From contig JAUWMM010000070.1 in assembly GCA_030613145.1 (NCBI GenBank), positions 1-7,873 of the forward strand: a stretch of 7,873 nt of DNA, in the 5' to 3' direction. The notes beneath the pieces were generated by a model. The model saw only the letters and a list, made by a program, of their open reading frames with translations. It searched no databases and was not told the origin of the DNA. Made by a program: the position numbers and the translations under genes. Positions within the stretch are counted from its first letter, which is position 1. Every line of letters begins with the position of its first letter. This DNA is from Desulfobacterales bacterium (GTDB lineage Bacteria; Desulfobacterota; Desulfobacteria; Desulfobacterales; C00003060). Of this stretch, positions 1 to 6,062 are shown one piece after another.

Positions 1-95
1 AGTTAAAGGCCGTGGGTATTCGAGAAATTTTTCCACCAGGCACCTCCTTGGAAACAATTGTGGACTGGGTTCGCCGGAATGTGAGGCATCGTTAA
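1..95 (+). CDS. C-terminal end of a cobalamin-binding, methylmalonyl-CoA mutase-type protein (partial)
   Basis: Reading from base 3 gives 30 codons ending in TAA at 93-95; the gene starts outside the window. The visible peptide contains GIREIFPPGTSLETIVDWVR. This matches the last strand and final helix of the B12-binding domain of acyl-CoA mutases, where the usual pattern is 'L-K-x-x-G-V-x-x-[IV]-F-x-P-G-T-x-x-x-x-I-[VI]-x-[WF]-[IV]-R'. Family knowledge: methylmalonyl-CoA mutase interconverts methylmalonyl-CoA and succinyl-CoA with adenosylcobalamin, in propionate metabolism. The DxHxxG cobalamin-ligand motif lies upstream and cannot be seen. It could equally be the separate small B12 subunit or a related isobutyryl- or ethylmalonyl-CoA mutase. 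No downstream partner (MeaB GTPase or epimerase) follows intact. The call rests on about 30 residues. Confidence 0.68.
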   Translation, partial: LKAVGIREIFPPGTSLETIVDWVRRNVRHR

Positions 96-432
96 GGTTA
101 GCCCATGGACCTTGAAGTTAAAGTCAAACAGATGATCAGAAGTTAAGACCCCCACCATGCGCTCCCTCGAAGGACCATGAACCAACCTCGGGCACTGCAA
201 GGTTAGGGTTCCGCTTCGCTCCCTTTGGCCAATATGATGGAAGAAATTCCATGGTTCCAGGTCATAGCGGAAACATTTCCACTTTTTCCAGGAAATACGG
301 TAAAAGGTGGAAAAATCTCCACTGATTTAATACTTCGCTTCTTGACACGATATCAATATTGAGGCTTGCTTTTTGAAAAGGATTGTCATAAAATCTTACC
401 AGTAAGATATCCTAACTGCATGGAGGTTTGTC
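96..432. other. Non-coding stretch between the mutase end and the toxin-antitoxin operon
   Basis: No convincing gene is seen in these 337 bases. The stretch holds four copies of TTCCA (starting at 247, 255, 277 and 286) and a TGGAA at 308. An inverted repeat, TTCCACTTTT (277-286) against AAAAGGTGGAA (302-312), has one bulged base. A second hairpin, GTGGA/TCCAC, sits at 307-311 and 318-322. A consensus-like -35 hexamer TTGACA is at 342-347, but no good -10 hexamer follows at 16-18 bp. The 8-bp palindrome CAATATTG is at 354-361. A 13-codon open frame starting at ATG 104 (MDLEVKVKQMIRS) is discussed under findings. Confidence 0.6.
393..408. promoter_or_regulatory. Perfect 16-bp palindrome, likely operator of the toxin-antitoxin operon
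   Basis: ATCTTAC, a CA spacer and GTAAGAT form an exact 7+7 bp inverted repeat, 24 bp before the antitoxin ATG. AbrB/MazE-type antitoxins are dimeric DNA-binding proteins that commonly repress their own operon by binding such palindromes near the promoter. The right half-site contains TAAGAT (403-408), which could serve as a -10 hexamer, so bound protein would block RNA polymerase. The symmetry is seen directly; the operator role is inferred. Confidence 0.55.
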
Positions 433-699
433 ATGGCAAATGTTTCTACAACAAAAATGTCATCAAAAGGGCAAGTCGTTATTCCTGAAAATATAAGGAA
501 GCAACTAAACTTAAAGGCTGGGGCTCAATTCGTCGTTGTCGGTGAAAAGGACGTTGTCATCCTTAAGAACATAGCGCCACCATCACTTGATGAATTTGGC
601 GCTCTTATTGCTGAGGCCAGAAAAAAAGGAAAACAAGCCGGAATTAAAAAGTCTGATATTAGCGATGCCATTTTAAAAGCTCGAGGAAAAAAGAAATGA
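433..699 (+). CDS. AbrB/SpoVT-fold antitoxin (VapB/MazE-like), 88 aa
   Basis: This is the antitoxin of a type II toxin-antitoxin pair. It should bind and silence the adjacent PIN toxin and repress the operon. Residues 5-47 form a typical swapped-hairpin AbrB domain: 'KMSSKGQVVIPENIRKQLNL' followed by 'KAGAQFVVV' and 'VVILKNI'. The S-S-K-G-Q-[VI]-x-[IL]-P signature is the family hallmark. The Lys-rich tail (about 50-88) corresponds to the part that normally wraps the toxin and is disordered when free. A GGAGG ribosome-binding site at 422-426 lies 6 nt before the ATG, so the start is firm. The stop overlaps the toxin start (ATGA, 696-699), indicating translational coupling. The palindrome at 393-408 is the probable autoregulatory site. 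The fold is clear; the exact antitoxin subfamily name is not decided by the sequence. Confidence 0.93.
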   Translation: MANVSTTKMSSKGQVVIPENIRKQLNLKAGAQFVVVGEKDVVILKNIAPPSLDEFGALIAEARKKGKQAGIKKSDISDAILKARGKKK

Positions 700-1097
700 G
701 AATTGTCCTTGATACGAATGTGTTCATATCCGGGATATTTTTCAGTGGCCCTCCATCAGAAATCCTCAAAGCATGGGGAAACCAAAGTTTTCAAATTGTA
801 CTTTCGCCACAAATCCTTGATGAATACCAACGTGTTGCAGAAGATCTATCATCTAAATTCCCGATGATCGATATATTGCCAATTATTGAACTGGTTACAA
901 TTCATGGGCAATTCATCAATACTCAGGGTTTTGATATCTCGGTATGCGAAGACCCTGACGACGATAAGTTCATTGAATGCGCGGTCGCCGGCAAATGCAA
1001 AACAATTATCAGCGGTGATAAGCACTTATTAAAACTGACAGGATATCAAGGCATTACTGTTTTGAATCCGCGGAATTTCGTGGACAAATATTTGTAG
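696..1097 (+). CDS. PIN-domain ribonuclease toxin of a type II toxin-antitoxin pair, 133 aa
   Basis: This is a PIN-domain endoribonuclease of the group annotated as 'putative toxin-antitoxin system toxin component, PIN family' (COG1569-like). PIN toxins cut RNA using Mg2+/Mn2+ held by acidic residues. All expected ones are present: Asp6 in 'IVLDTNVFISG', Glu43 in 'SPQILDEY', Asp88-Asp90 in 'EDPDDDKFIECA', and Asp108 in 'IISGDKHLL'. The length fits the family (about 130-145 aa), and there is no frameshift, so the enzyme should be active. The start overlaps the antitoxin stop by 4 nt and has no strong Shine-Dalgarno site of its own, which fits coupled translation and keeps toxin below antitoxin. 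The RNA target (tRNA, rRNA or mRNA) cannot be read from the sequence. Pairing a COG1569-type PIN protein with an AbrB-type partner is a known arrangement. Confidence 0.93.
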   Translation: MRIVLDTNVFISGIFFSGPPSEILKAWGNQSFQIVLSPQILDEYQRVAEDLSSKFPMIDILPIIELVTIHGQFINTQGFDISVCEDPDDDKFIECAVAGKCKTIISGDKHLLKLTGYQGITVLNPRNFVDKYL

Positions 1098-1225
1098 TAC
1101 CCAAAAGCGAACCTGTCATTTCAGATGAATGCACAGGGCCAGCGGTAGCAGCTTAGAGGATAGGGATATGATCACGAATAACGAAAAAGGATATCAAACG
1201 TAGACAAGGGGGAGAATAAACCAGA

Positions 1226-1645
1226 ATGAGCCATTCACTTGATGAGTTTGCCGATCGTTTGCAGGAGGAGGTCAACCAGGAGGTCATTCAAAAATACGGA
1301 GAAAGAGTTTATGAACGGTGGAGCAATCCAAGATTCGGAGGACGTATGGAAAGCCCCACAGGATATGGTCGTGTGACCGGCAACTGTGGAGACACAATGG
1401 AGATTTTTCTGCGCCTTGAAGGCGAACTTGTCTCAGACGCCTCCTTTACCACAGACGGCTGCGGTTGCAGTGCAGTGTGCGCTTCAGTCGCCTGTGAATT
1501 GGCGATTGGGAAAGAGCCCGAAAAGGTTGCAGATGTCACTGGTGAAATGATCCTTCAGGTTCTTGGAGGCCTTCCTGAAGATGACGTCCATTGCGGCTTC
1601 TTGGCTGCGAAGACCTTGCGGGCAGCCTTAAGTGAAATTTCGTAA
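1226..1645 (+). CDS. NifU/IscU-type iron-sulfur cluster assembly scaffold protein, 139 aa
   Basis: This cytoplasmic scaffold should assemble a transient [2Fe-2S] or [4Fe-4S] cluster and pass it to apo-proteins. The three ligand cysteines of the IscU/NifU-N family are present: Cys54 in 'TGNCGDTMEIFLRLEG' (with the conserved Asp56), Cys79 in 'TTDGCGCSAVCAS', and Cys123 in 'LPEDDVHCGFLAAKTLRAAL'. Length is typical of the stand-alone NifU-N/IscU form; the NifU middle ferredoxin and C-terminal Nfu domains are absent. Cysteines 81, 85 and 90 are extra relative to E. coli IscU. Residues 28-50 include a 'NPRFGGRMESPTGYGRVTG' stretch typical of the anaerobe/archaeal branch. A GGGGGAG site (1208-1214) lies 11 nt before the ATG, slightly long. 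No cysteine desulfurase or other isc/suf gene is in the window, so its sulfur donor must lie elsewhere. It seems to be a single-gene unit. Confidence 0.9.
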   Translation: MSHSLDEFADRLQEEVNQEVIQKYGERVYERWSNPRFGGRMESPTGYGRVTGNCGDTMEIFLRLEGELVSDASFTTDGCGCSAVCASVACELAIGKEPEKVADVTGEMILQVLGGLPEDDVHCGFLAAKTLRAALSEIS

Positions 1646-1700
1646 ATGGCTAAGTGAGTGCATGAATCCCGTATTCCTGGAAACTCCCTTTTTGCCACCG

Positions 1701-1740
1701 TCACCCCCGATCTCTCCCCCACGGGTGAGAGGGTTAGGGT
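1701..1740. repeat. Dispersed-type intergenic repeat with a short hairpin
   Basis: CTCTC-CCC (1712-1719) pairs with GGG-T-GAGAG (1723-1731), leaving one bulged T. The reverse complement of 1723-1740 reads ACCCTAACCCTCTCACCC. This resembles the 'CCCTCACCCTAACCCTCTCCC' intergenic repeats scattered in many bacterial genomes. It lies just after the scaffold gene and could also stop transcription, but no T-run follows, so I do not call a terminator. The hairpin is seen; the repeat-family link is from memory of similar sequences. Confidence 0.45.
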
Positions 1741-1901
1741 CAATGCTGTTGAATTAAGCTTTTTCGGGCGGGCATAAAGCCCGCCCCTACACACATCGGA
1801 AGGTACGGTTCGTAGGGGCGGGTTTATCCCCGCCCGGACCTTTTCCCAGCAACACAGCGGGAAAGGAATCTGGACAGGACATCCTTAATTCAACAGTATT
1901 G
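1741..1901. mobile_element. 161-bp palindromic element with terminal inverted repeats and flanking direct repeats (MITE-like)
   Basis: The ends are CAATGCTGTTGAATTAAG (1741-1758) and the inverse of CAATACTGTTGAATTAAG (1884-1901), 18 bp with one mismatch. AGGGT directly flanks both ends (1736-1740 and 1902-1906), as a 5-bp target duplication would. Inside are two GC-rich hairpins. The first is GGGCGGGC-ATAAA-GCCCGCCC at 1766-1786. The second is GGGCGGG-TTTATC-CCCGCCC at 1816-1835. They are also inverted copies of each other: 1765-1790 pairs with 1812-1836 apart from about one base. A third hairpin, TTTCCC/GGGAAA, lies at 1842-1864. There is no coding content, so if mobile it depends on a transposase in trans. 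I could not assign an IS family. The GC-rich core could instead be a REP/BIME-like unit. Confidence 0.6.
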
Positions 1902-1973
1902 AGGGTTCGGGTTCGGGTCACATATACGCTGGCAATGCAAAACATGGCATAAAGATTCCATTTTGGGATTTCA

Positions 1974-2005
1974 CCCTCGTCCCTATCAAAGAGCCCGAAC
2001 GAGGG
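1974..2005. repeat. Inverted repeat upstream of the YihY-type gene
   Basis: CCCTCGT (1974-1980) and ACGAGGG (1999-2005) form an exact 7-bp stem with an 18-nt loop. CTATC (1983-1987) and GATAG (2006-2010) can form a competing stem. The structure ends about 40 bp before the ATG at 2048, within a plausible leader. It could be an operator or leader hairpin, or chance. The symmetry is seen; no function is established. Confidence 0.35.
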
Positions 2006-2047
2006 GATAGAGACTGGTATCAATCATGGTGTAGAGGAAATGGAAAG

Positions 2048-3367
2048 ATGACGGCAAAAATCAGGCAATTCGTCACAACGGATGTTTGGAGAATACGCTT
2101 AAGGGACCTTCCACTGAAAAAGCGATACTGGCTTAGACCCTTACGGGTGCTGGTCCTCTCATGGAGGCAATTTCATGAGGACAAATGTCCTTTGAGGGCA
2201 TCCGCTCTAACCTTTTACTCCTTATTGTCACTTGTTCCTGTGCTAGCCATGGCCTTCGGCGTTTCTAAGGGGTTCGGCCTTGAGAAGGCCCTTGAAAGGC
2301 AACTTCTCACGAGATTTCAGGGACAGGAGGAAGTCATTGTGACGGTGACGAACTTTGCCAACTCCCTCCTTGAAACAACAAGAGGTAGCGTCATCGCTGG
2401 TGTGGGCATTTTGCTCCTGTTTTGGACGATTGTGCGAGTTTTGGGACACATTGAGAATTCATTCAACCATATTTGGGGAATCAAGAAACAACGAAGCTTT
2501 ATAAGAAGGATTAGCGATTACCTTTCGGCTATGGTCATATGTCCTTTGCTCTTGATTATGTCAAGTGCCGCAACTGTCCTGATTAAGACCCAGGTAGCCT
2601 TTGTGGTCCAAAAGGTCTCACTTATAGGGGCAATCAGCCCCGCCATATTCATGGCTTTGAGATTGCTACCGTACTGCGTCGTTTGGGTATTGTTTACCTT
2701 TATTTACATGTTTATACCAAACACAAAGGTCAGCTTCAGGTCCGGTATCTTTGCCGGCGTTCTGGCTGGTACCCTGTACCAGCTGTTTCAGTGGGTATGT
2801 CTTTGGTCACAGATTGGCGTTTCAAAATACAATGCCATCTATGGAAGCTTTGCCGCTCTGCCACTGTTTCTGATTTGGCTCCAAATCAGTTGGTTGATTG
2901 TCTTGTTTGGCGCTGAGCTATCGTCTGCTCATCAGAATGAAGAGACCTTCGAGTTTGAGTCAGACTGTTCAGACATCAGCTATGCATTCAAGAAATTGCT
3001 CACCTTGCGAGTGGCCCATCTGCTGGTTAAGGATTTTTCGGAGGGGAATCCTCCGCTATCCGCTGGGCAAATCGCAAGGAGGTTGGAAATTCCTATACGC
3101 CTGGTTTGGGAGATCGTTTACGGACTGGTTGAATCAAAGGTCGTTTCAGAGGTGTGCGGCCCTGAAAATGAGGAAACAGCTTATCAGCCTGCACGTGACA
3201 TTGACCTCTACACAATCAAATATGTTATTGATAACATCGAGCGCCGGGGAAGTGACCACCTACCTGTTGCCAAGTCAGAAGAATTGGGTAAACTCTCTGA
3301 TTGCCTCAAGGCTTTAGGCGAACTCGTTGAAAAATCACCGAGCAATGTGTTGCTAAAGGATATTTAG
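2048..3367 (+). CDS. YihY/BrkB (UPF0761) family inner-membrane protein with C-terminal winged-helix-like extension, 439 aa
   Basis: This is an integral membrane protein of the YihY/'virulence factor BrkB' family. The family's molecular role is not well settled; the old RNase BN assignment is considered wrong. Characteristic stretches are 'ASALTFYSLLSLVPVLAMAF' (51-70), 'IENSFNHIWGI' (135-145), 'FIPNTKVSFRSGIFAGVLAG' (222-241) and 'YNAIYGSFAALPLFLIWLQI' (261-280). Six hydrophobic segments can be placed at about 52-74, 113-135, 158-180, 197-222, 230-254 and 266-292. Residues 310-400 are soluble. Their 'SAGQIARRLEIPIRLVWEIV' (338-357) and 'LVESKVVSEV' look like a winged helix-turn-helix, making the protein longer than the roughly 290-residue enterobacterial YihY; extended forms are common in this family. 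A GAGGAAA site (2034-2040) sits 7 nt before the ATG. It appears monocistronic and converges on the AsmA-type gene. Confidence 0.9.
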   Translation: MTAKIRQFVTTDVWRIRLRDLPLKKRYWLRPLRVLVLSWRQFHEDKCPLRASALTFYSLLSLVPVLAMAFGVSKGFGLEKALERQLLTRFQGQEEVIVTVTNFANSLLETTRGSVIAGVGILLLFWTIVRVLGHIENSFNHIWGIKKQRSFIRRISDYLSAMVICPLLLIMSSAATVLIKTQVAFVVQKVSLIGAISPAIFMALRLLPYCVVWVLFTFIYMFIPNTKVSFRSGIFAGVLAGTLYQLFQWVCLWSQIGVSKYNAIYGSFAALPLFLIWLQISWLIVLFGAELSSAHQNEETFEFESDCSDISYAFKKLLTLRVAHLLVKDFSEGNPPLSAGQIARRLEIPIRLVWEIVYGLVESKVVSEVCGPENEETAYQPARDIDLYTIKYVIDNIERRGSDHLPVAKSEELGKLSDCLKALGELVEKSPSNVLLKDI

Positions 3368-3458
3368 AAGAAGACAAGACGGGTTCTGCCATATACATTA
3401 GTCATTGGGACCTGTCTAACCCCTGATAAGCCACATTGAACCGGACTTTATGGTAAAC

Positions 3459-3522
3459 AAAAAGGGACGACTCGGGGACGCACACAATAAGAACATGACG
3501 GCTATGCTCCGAACCCCTTTTT
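3459..3522. terminator. Possible bidirectional terminator between convergent genes
   Basis: AAAAAGGG (3459-3466) and CCCTTTTT (3515-3522) are exact inverse copies, helped by an inner CGG/CCG pairing. They end in a T-run on the plus strand and an A-run that becomes a T-run on the minus strand. The position, between the stop at 3367 and the minus-strand stop at 3522-3524, suits termination of both genes. The loop of about 48 nt is long for an intrinsic terminator. It could instead be the remnant of a repeat (see findings). The rest of 3368-3458 shows nothing recognisable. Confidence 0.35.
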
Positions 3523-5939
3523 TATTTTCCGAAAAGATCTTTCAAAAGCTTTTCCAGGGGTTTTTGCAATCCATCTTCTCCTTTACCTTCAGGCACCTGA
3601 AGCTTTTTTCGCAATTCCTTAATCCCCTTGTCTACAGCTTTTCGGGTGTAGTGCTTTGTGAGTGCTTCCAGGACATATTCTTCATCTAAGGAAGGTACCG
3701 GCTTCTGTATAGAGCCCTTTATCGTAATGGGCAGAACCATCCTTTTTTCGTGATCAAACAAAGCCTCCAACACATCGGCCTTTCGAGCCAGTTTCTGCGA
3801 GTGCCGCCTCGACAAAATCAGCTTACCCTTGAAATCCAAGGAGTTGGCATCTATGAAGCATTTGCCTTTCAGGATAGCAAGCGAATCCGTCGCCTTGCTC
3901 GTGTGTATATTGTGAAGTTGCAAAGTCTTGAAGTTCAGCGTCTTTCCTATAATTTCAAGCTTGCCTTCCAGTGAATCGAACTGGGTTGTGTCATGTTTTT
4001 TAATTCCGTTTCGCTGCCCGGGTAAGAACCGGGCTACACCTCTTAAGCCAAACAGGTTATCCAGAACGCTCTCCGCAAGATTGAAGTTTTTCAATTCTCC
4101 CCGAGAAACTCGAAACTCGCCATTTGCATGCATCGCCTGCTTTTTGTCCCCCTTTGTGCTGCCTCGCACCTCGAAGCGACCAGAGAGTCTACCGGAAAAG
4201 CTATCTTTGTATTCAGTCAAGTTATTTAGAGCTTCGCCCACTTCAATCCCTTTGAAAACAGGCTCAAAGGACCAATTGCCTTTTGCAGGCTCGTAAGATC
4301 CTGAGCATTGAATGGCTCCTTGAAAGGCCTCCAACTCCAGACCGGCGATCTTTAATTGATCCCGTGTATATTGAAGGTTTGATAATAGCCTTTCAAAGGA
4401 AACGGATAGAATCTCACCCTTTTCTATCTCGAGCTTGCCTGAGCCACCGATTTCATCGGCCTTTTTCTTTCCCTGCACTTCGATATTAACTGCCTCCATA
4501 ACCCCGTGACCGGTGGCCGCAGCTTGCTTCTGATCGCCCGAAGGGGGTATGTCAAATCCAAGTCGTTCAGAGGAAACGTGCAGCTTAAACGAAGCGTCTT
4601 CAGGGGTTCCGCGCAGAGAGCCCCTCAAAGAGCAACTCCCTTTAATCTGATAAGGGGACAACAATGGCACTATGTTGTCCCAACCTTCGAGTGACACGGG
4701 ACGGGTTTGCAATAGAAAATCGAAATGCGGCTTCTCCTTAATCGTTATTTTCCCAGGAGCCGTCATTACTAGATTATGCAGAATAAGCTGGAGCTCTCTA
4801 ATATTGAGACGCTCCCCCTCCTTATCTGCCTTCCACACGATGGAAAGTGGCATTCCGGCAGATTTTTGAAACTGATCGCCATACTCGATTTTCATCGCGT
4901 TCATGTCCACTTTCGTTTCAATGTGAAATTTCTTCTGGCTCCAGGAGGATTGAAGGTTTATCTCTACGGGCCCTTCTATTTGTAACTCCTCTGGGAGGTT
5001 GCCAGACCTCTCGCCGCTTCCATTTTCCCTTCGCTCTTGCAAAACGAGGGCCTGGAGTTCTATATCCGATTTTGAGACAATCTTTTCCCCCAAAGAGCCT
5101 TTGGCCTCGAGATTGATACTGAGGCTACCGGAAAGGACTTGCAGGGGCAAGCCCTCAGGAATGAAATATTTTAGGCTTTCAACGGTCAGTCCCTGGAAAG
5201 AAACCTGGATATCAAGGGGCATTTTTTTCAGCTGGAGTCCCTCTCCAATGGGCCCCACAGTCCCTTTGAGGTGGAAGTCCTTCCCGGGGGCTTCCGTAAT
5301 GTTTGCGGCAACCTCAATGGATATGGGATACTGGAGTGACACATCCTCTACCTTAAGATCCAATCCGTCAATCGAAACGGGGCTGGCCCCAGGGAAAAGC
5401 ATTTCATCTAGGTAAAGTATCTTGCCTTTCTGGATTTCCAATTCGTTGACGAGAAGCGCCGCCAACAGGCCAGGGTCTTGAGGACCCCCCTCCTTCTGTT
5501 TGGGCTTCTCGTTCGAGGGCAGGGGCTCTTTTTTTGATGCTTCTTTCCCCGAGGTAATCAGATCGTCGAAGCTAAACGCCCCTTTTGTGTTCCGGGCCAA
5601 ACGGATAACAGGCTGTTTCAGAATGATCTTCTTCACCTTAATTTGCTTTCTTATTAGTGGCAGTATCTGGACCTGAACCTGTAGGCTTTTAAGGCGTAAG
5701 AAATCCCCTTGGGAAAAGGCGGGGTTATCCGATATGCGAAGACCTCGAATCTCTGCTCCCAGGCCTGTTAAAATGGTCATCTCGATGCCCTGGAAGTCAA
5801 CCTCTCGAGGAAAATACGGTTTCAGTTGCGAAAGAATTGTGCCCTTGTATTTATTCAGGTCGATAATGAAAGGAGCGAGGGCCGCAAGGATAAAACATAA
5901 AACCAAGACAATAGTAAGGCCAATCGCTATCTTTTTCAT
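3522..5939 (-). CDS. AsmA-family envelope protein, 805 aa
   Basis: This is an inner-membrane-anchored periplasmic protein of the AsmA superfamily, whose members (AsmA, TamB, YhdP and relatives) are linked to outer-membrane assembly and lipid transfer between membranes. An N-terminal anchor helix spans about 4-24 ('IAIGLTIVLVLCFILAALAP'). The AsmA N-terminal pattern follows: 'TGLGAEIRGLRISDNPAF' (58-75), 'FLRLKSLQVQVQILPLIRKQ' (80-99) and 'KKIILKQPVIRLARNTKGAF' (103-122). A charged, Pro/Lys-rich linker lies at about 130-157. The long remainder is beta-strand-rich repeat, with an AsmA_2-like region in the last third ('FSGRLSGRFEVRGS', 'NGEFRVSRGELKNFNLAE'). The tail is basic and helical. The reading frame extends 12 codons upstream to a TTG, but that extension encodes the ribosome-binding site itself, so I place the start at 5939. 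No partner gene is adjacent. Confidence 0.88.
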   Translation of the reverse strand: MKKIAIGLTIVLVLCFILAALAPFIIDLNKYKGTILSQLKPYFPREVDFQGIEMTILTGLGAEIRGLRISDNPAFSQGDFLRLKSLQVQVQILPLIRKQIKVKKIILKQPVIRLARNTKGAFSFDDLITSGKEASKKEPLPSNEKPKQKEGGPQDPGLLAALLVNELEIQKGKILYLDEMLFPGASPVSIDGLDLKVEDVSLQYPISIEVAANITEAPGKDFHLKGTVGPIGEGLQLKKMPLDIQVSFQGLTVESLKYFIPEGLPLQVLSGSLSINLEAKGSLGEKIVSKSDIELQALVLQERRENGSGERSGNLPEELQIEGPVEINLQSSWSQKKFHIETKVDMNAMKIEYGDQFQKSAGMPLSIVWKADKEGERLNIRELQLILHNLVMTAPGKITIKEKPHFDFLLQTRPVSLEGWDNIVPLLSPYQIKGSCSLRGSLRGTPEDASFKLHVSSERLGFDIPPSGDQKQAAATGHGVMEAVNIEVQGKKKADEIGGSGKLEIEKGEILSVSFERLLSNLQYTRDQLKIAGLELEAFQGAIQCSGSYEPAKGNWSFEPVFKGIEVGEALNNLTEYKDSFSGRLSGRFEVRGSTKGDKKQAMHANGEFRVSRGELKNFNLAESVLDNLFGLRGVARFLPGQRNGIKKHDTTQFDSLEGKLEIIGKTLNFKTLQLHNIHTSKATDSLAILKGKCFIDANSLDFKGKLILSRRHSQKLARKADVLEALFDHEKRMVLPITIKGSIQKPVPSLDEEYVLEALTKHYTRKAVDKGIKELRKKLQVPEGKGEDGLQKPLEKLLKDLFGK

Positions 5940-5944
5940 CCTGC

Positions 5945-5953
5945 CACCTCCTT
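5945..5953 (-). promoter_or_regulatory. Strong Shine-Dalgarno site that fixes the AsmA-type start
   Basis: On the minus strand this reads AAGGAGGTG, almost the full anti-Shine-Dalgarno complement, with 7 nt between GGAGG and the ATG at 5939-5937. It argues against the in-frame TTG at 5975-5973, which would place this motif inside the coding sequence. Confidence 0.85.
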
Positions 5954-5954
5954 T

Positions 5955-5975
5955 TTGACAATATTTTTTCGTCAA
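5955..5975. promoter_or_regulatory. Inverted repeat in the AsmA-type gene leader
   Basis: TTGAC (5955-5959) and GTCAA (5971-5975) form a 5-bp inverted repeat around an A/T-only core plus one C, directly upstream of the ribosome-binding site. The segment 5955-6000 is markedly AT-rich compared with both neighbours, as expected for a promoter region. I cannot point to a convincing -10/-35 pair on the minus strand. The symmetry is seen; any role as operator is inferred. Confidence 0.3.
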
Positions 5976-6062
5976 TACAAATTGTTAAATTATCACTGAT
6001 CTTCCAAGTGTGCAAGTAAACGACCCCGACTTGAATGGCGGCGTATCCTGCGGCGTTCTCAT

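Larger units (their letters stand above)
1646..2047. other. 402-bp intergenic region occupied by repeats
   Basis: No gene is seen here. From left to right it contains a C-rich/G-rich hairpin segment (about 1701-1740), a 161-bp palindromic element (1741-1901), a G-rich direct repeat GGGTTCGGGTTCGGGT (1903-1918), and an inverted repeat at 1974-2005 close to the next gene. Apparent open frames on the minus strand across this region come from the palindromes and have no recognisable protein content. Confidence 0.7.

Noticed and set aside
3..200. Minus-strand open frame of 65 codons at the left edge
   Set aside because: It overlaps the mutase C-terminus almost completely on the opposite strand, has no ribosome-binding site I can see, and no recognisable motifs.
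342..370. Promoter with -35 TTGACA at 342-347
   Set aside because: The bases at the right spacing (about 364-371, GCTTGCTT) do not resemble a -10 hexamer, so I report the hexamer but not a promoter.
1098..1225. Weak hairpin CCTG/CAGG with CATT/AATG after the toxin gene as a terminator
   Set aside because: The stems are short and interrupted, and no T-run follows, so evidence for termination is insufficient.
1741..1901. CRISPR array or attachment-site reading of the repeat region
   Set aside because: There are inverted, not direct, repeats with regular spacers, and no integrase, tRNA or cas gene nearby.
1555..2023. Two minus-strand open frames (79 and 78 codons) across the repeat region
   Set aside because: They are created by the palindromic element and GC-rich hairpins; composition is Pro/Arg/Thr-rich with no conserved pattern.
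5940..5975. Upstream extension of the AsmA-type protein to a TTG codon
   Set aside because: The extension would encode the AAGGAGGTG ribosome-binding site and add a polar, Lys/Gly-rich leader before a good signal-anchor. ATG at 5939 is far better supported.
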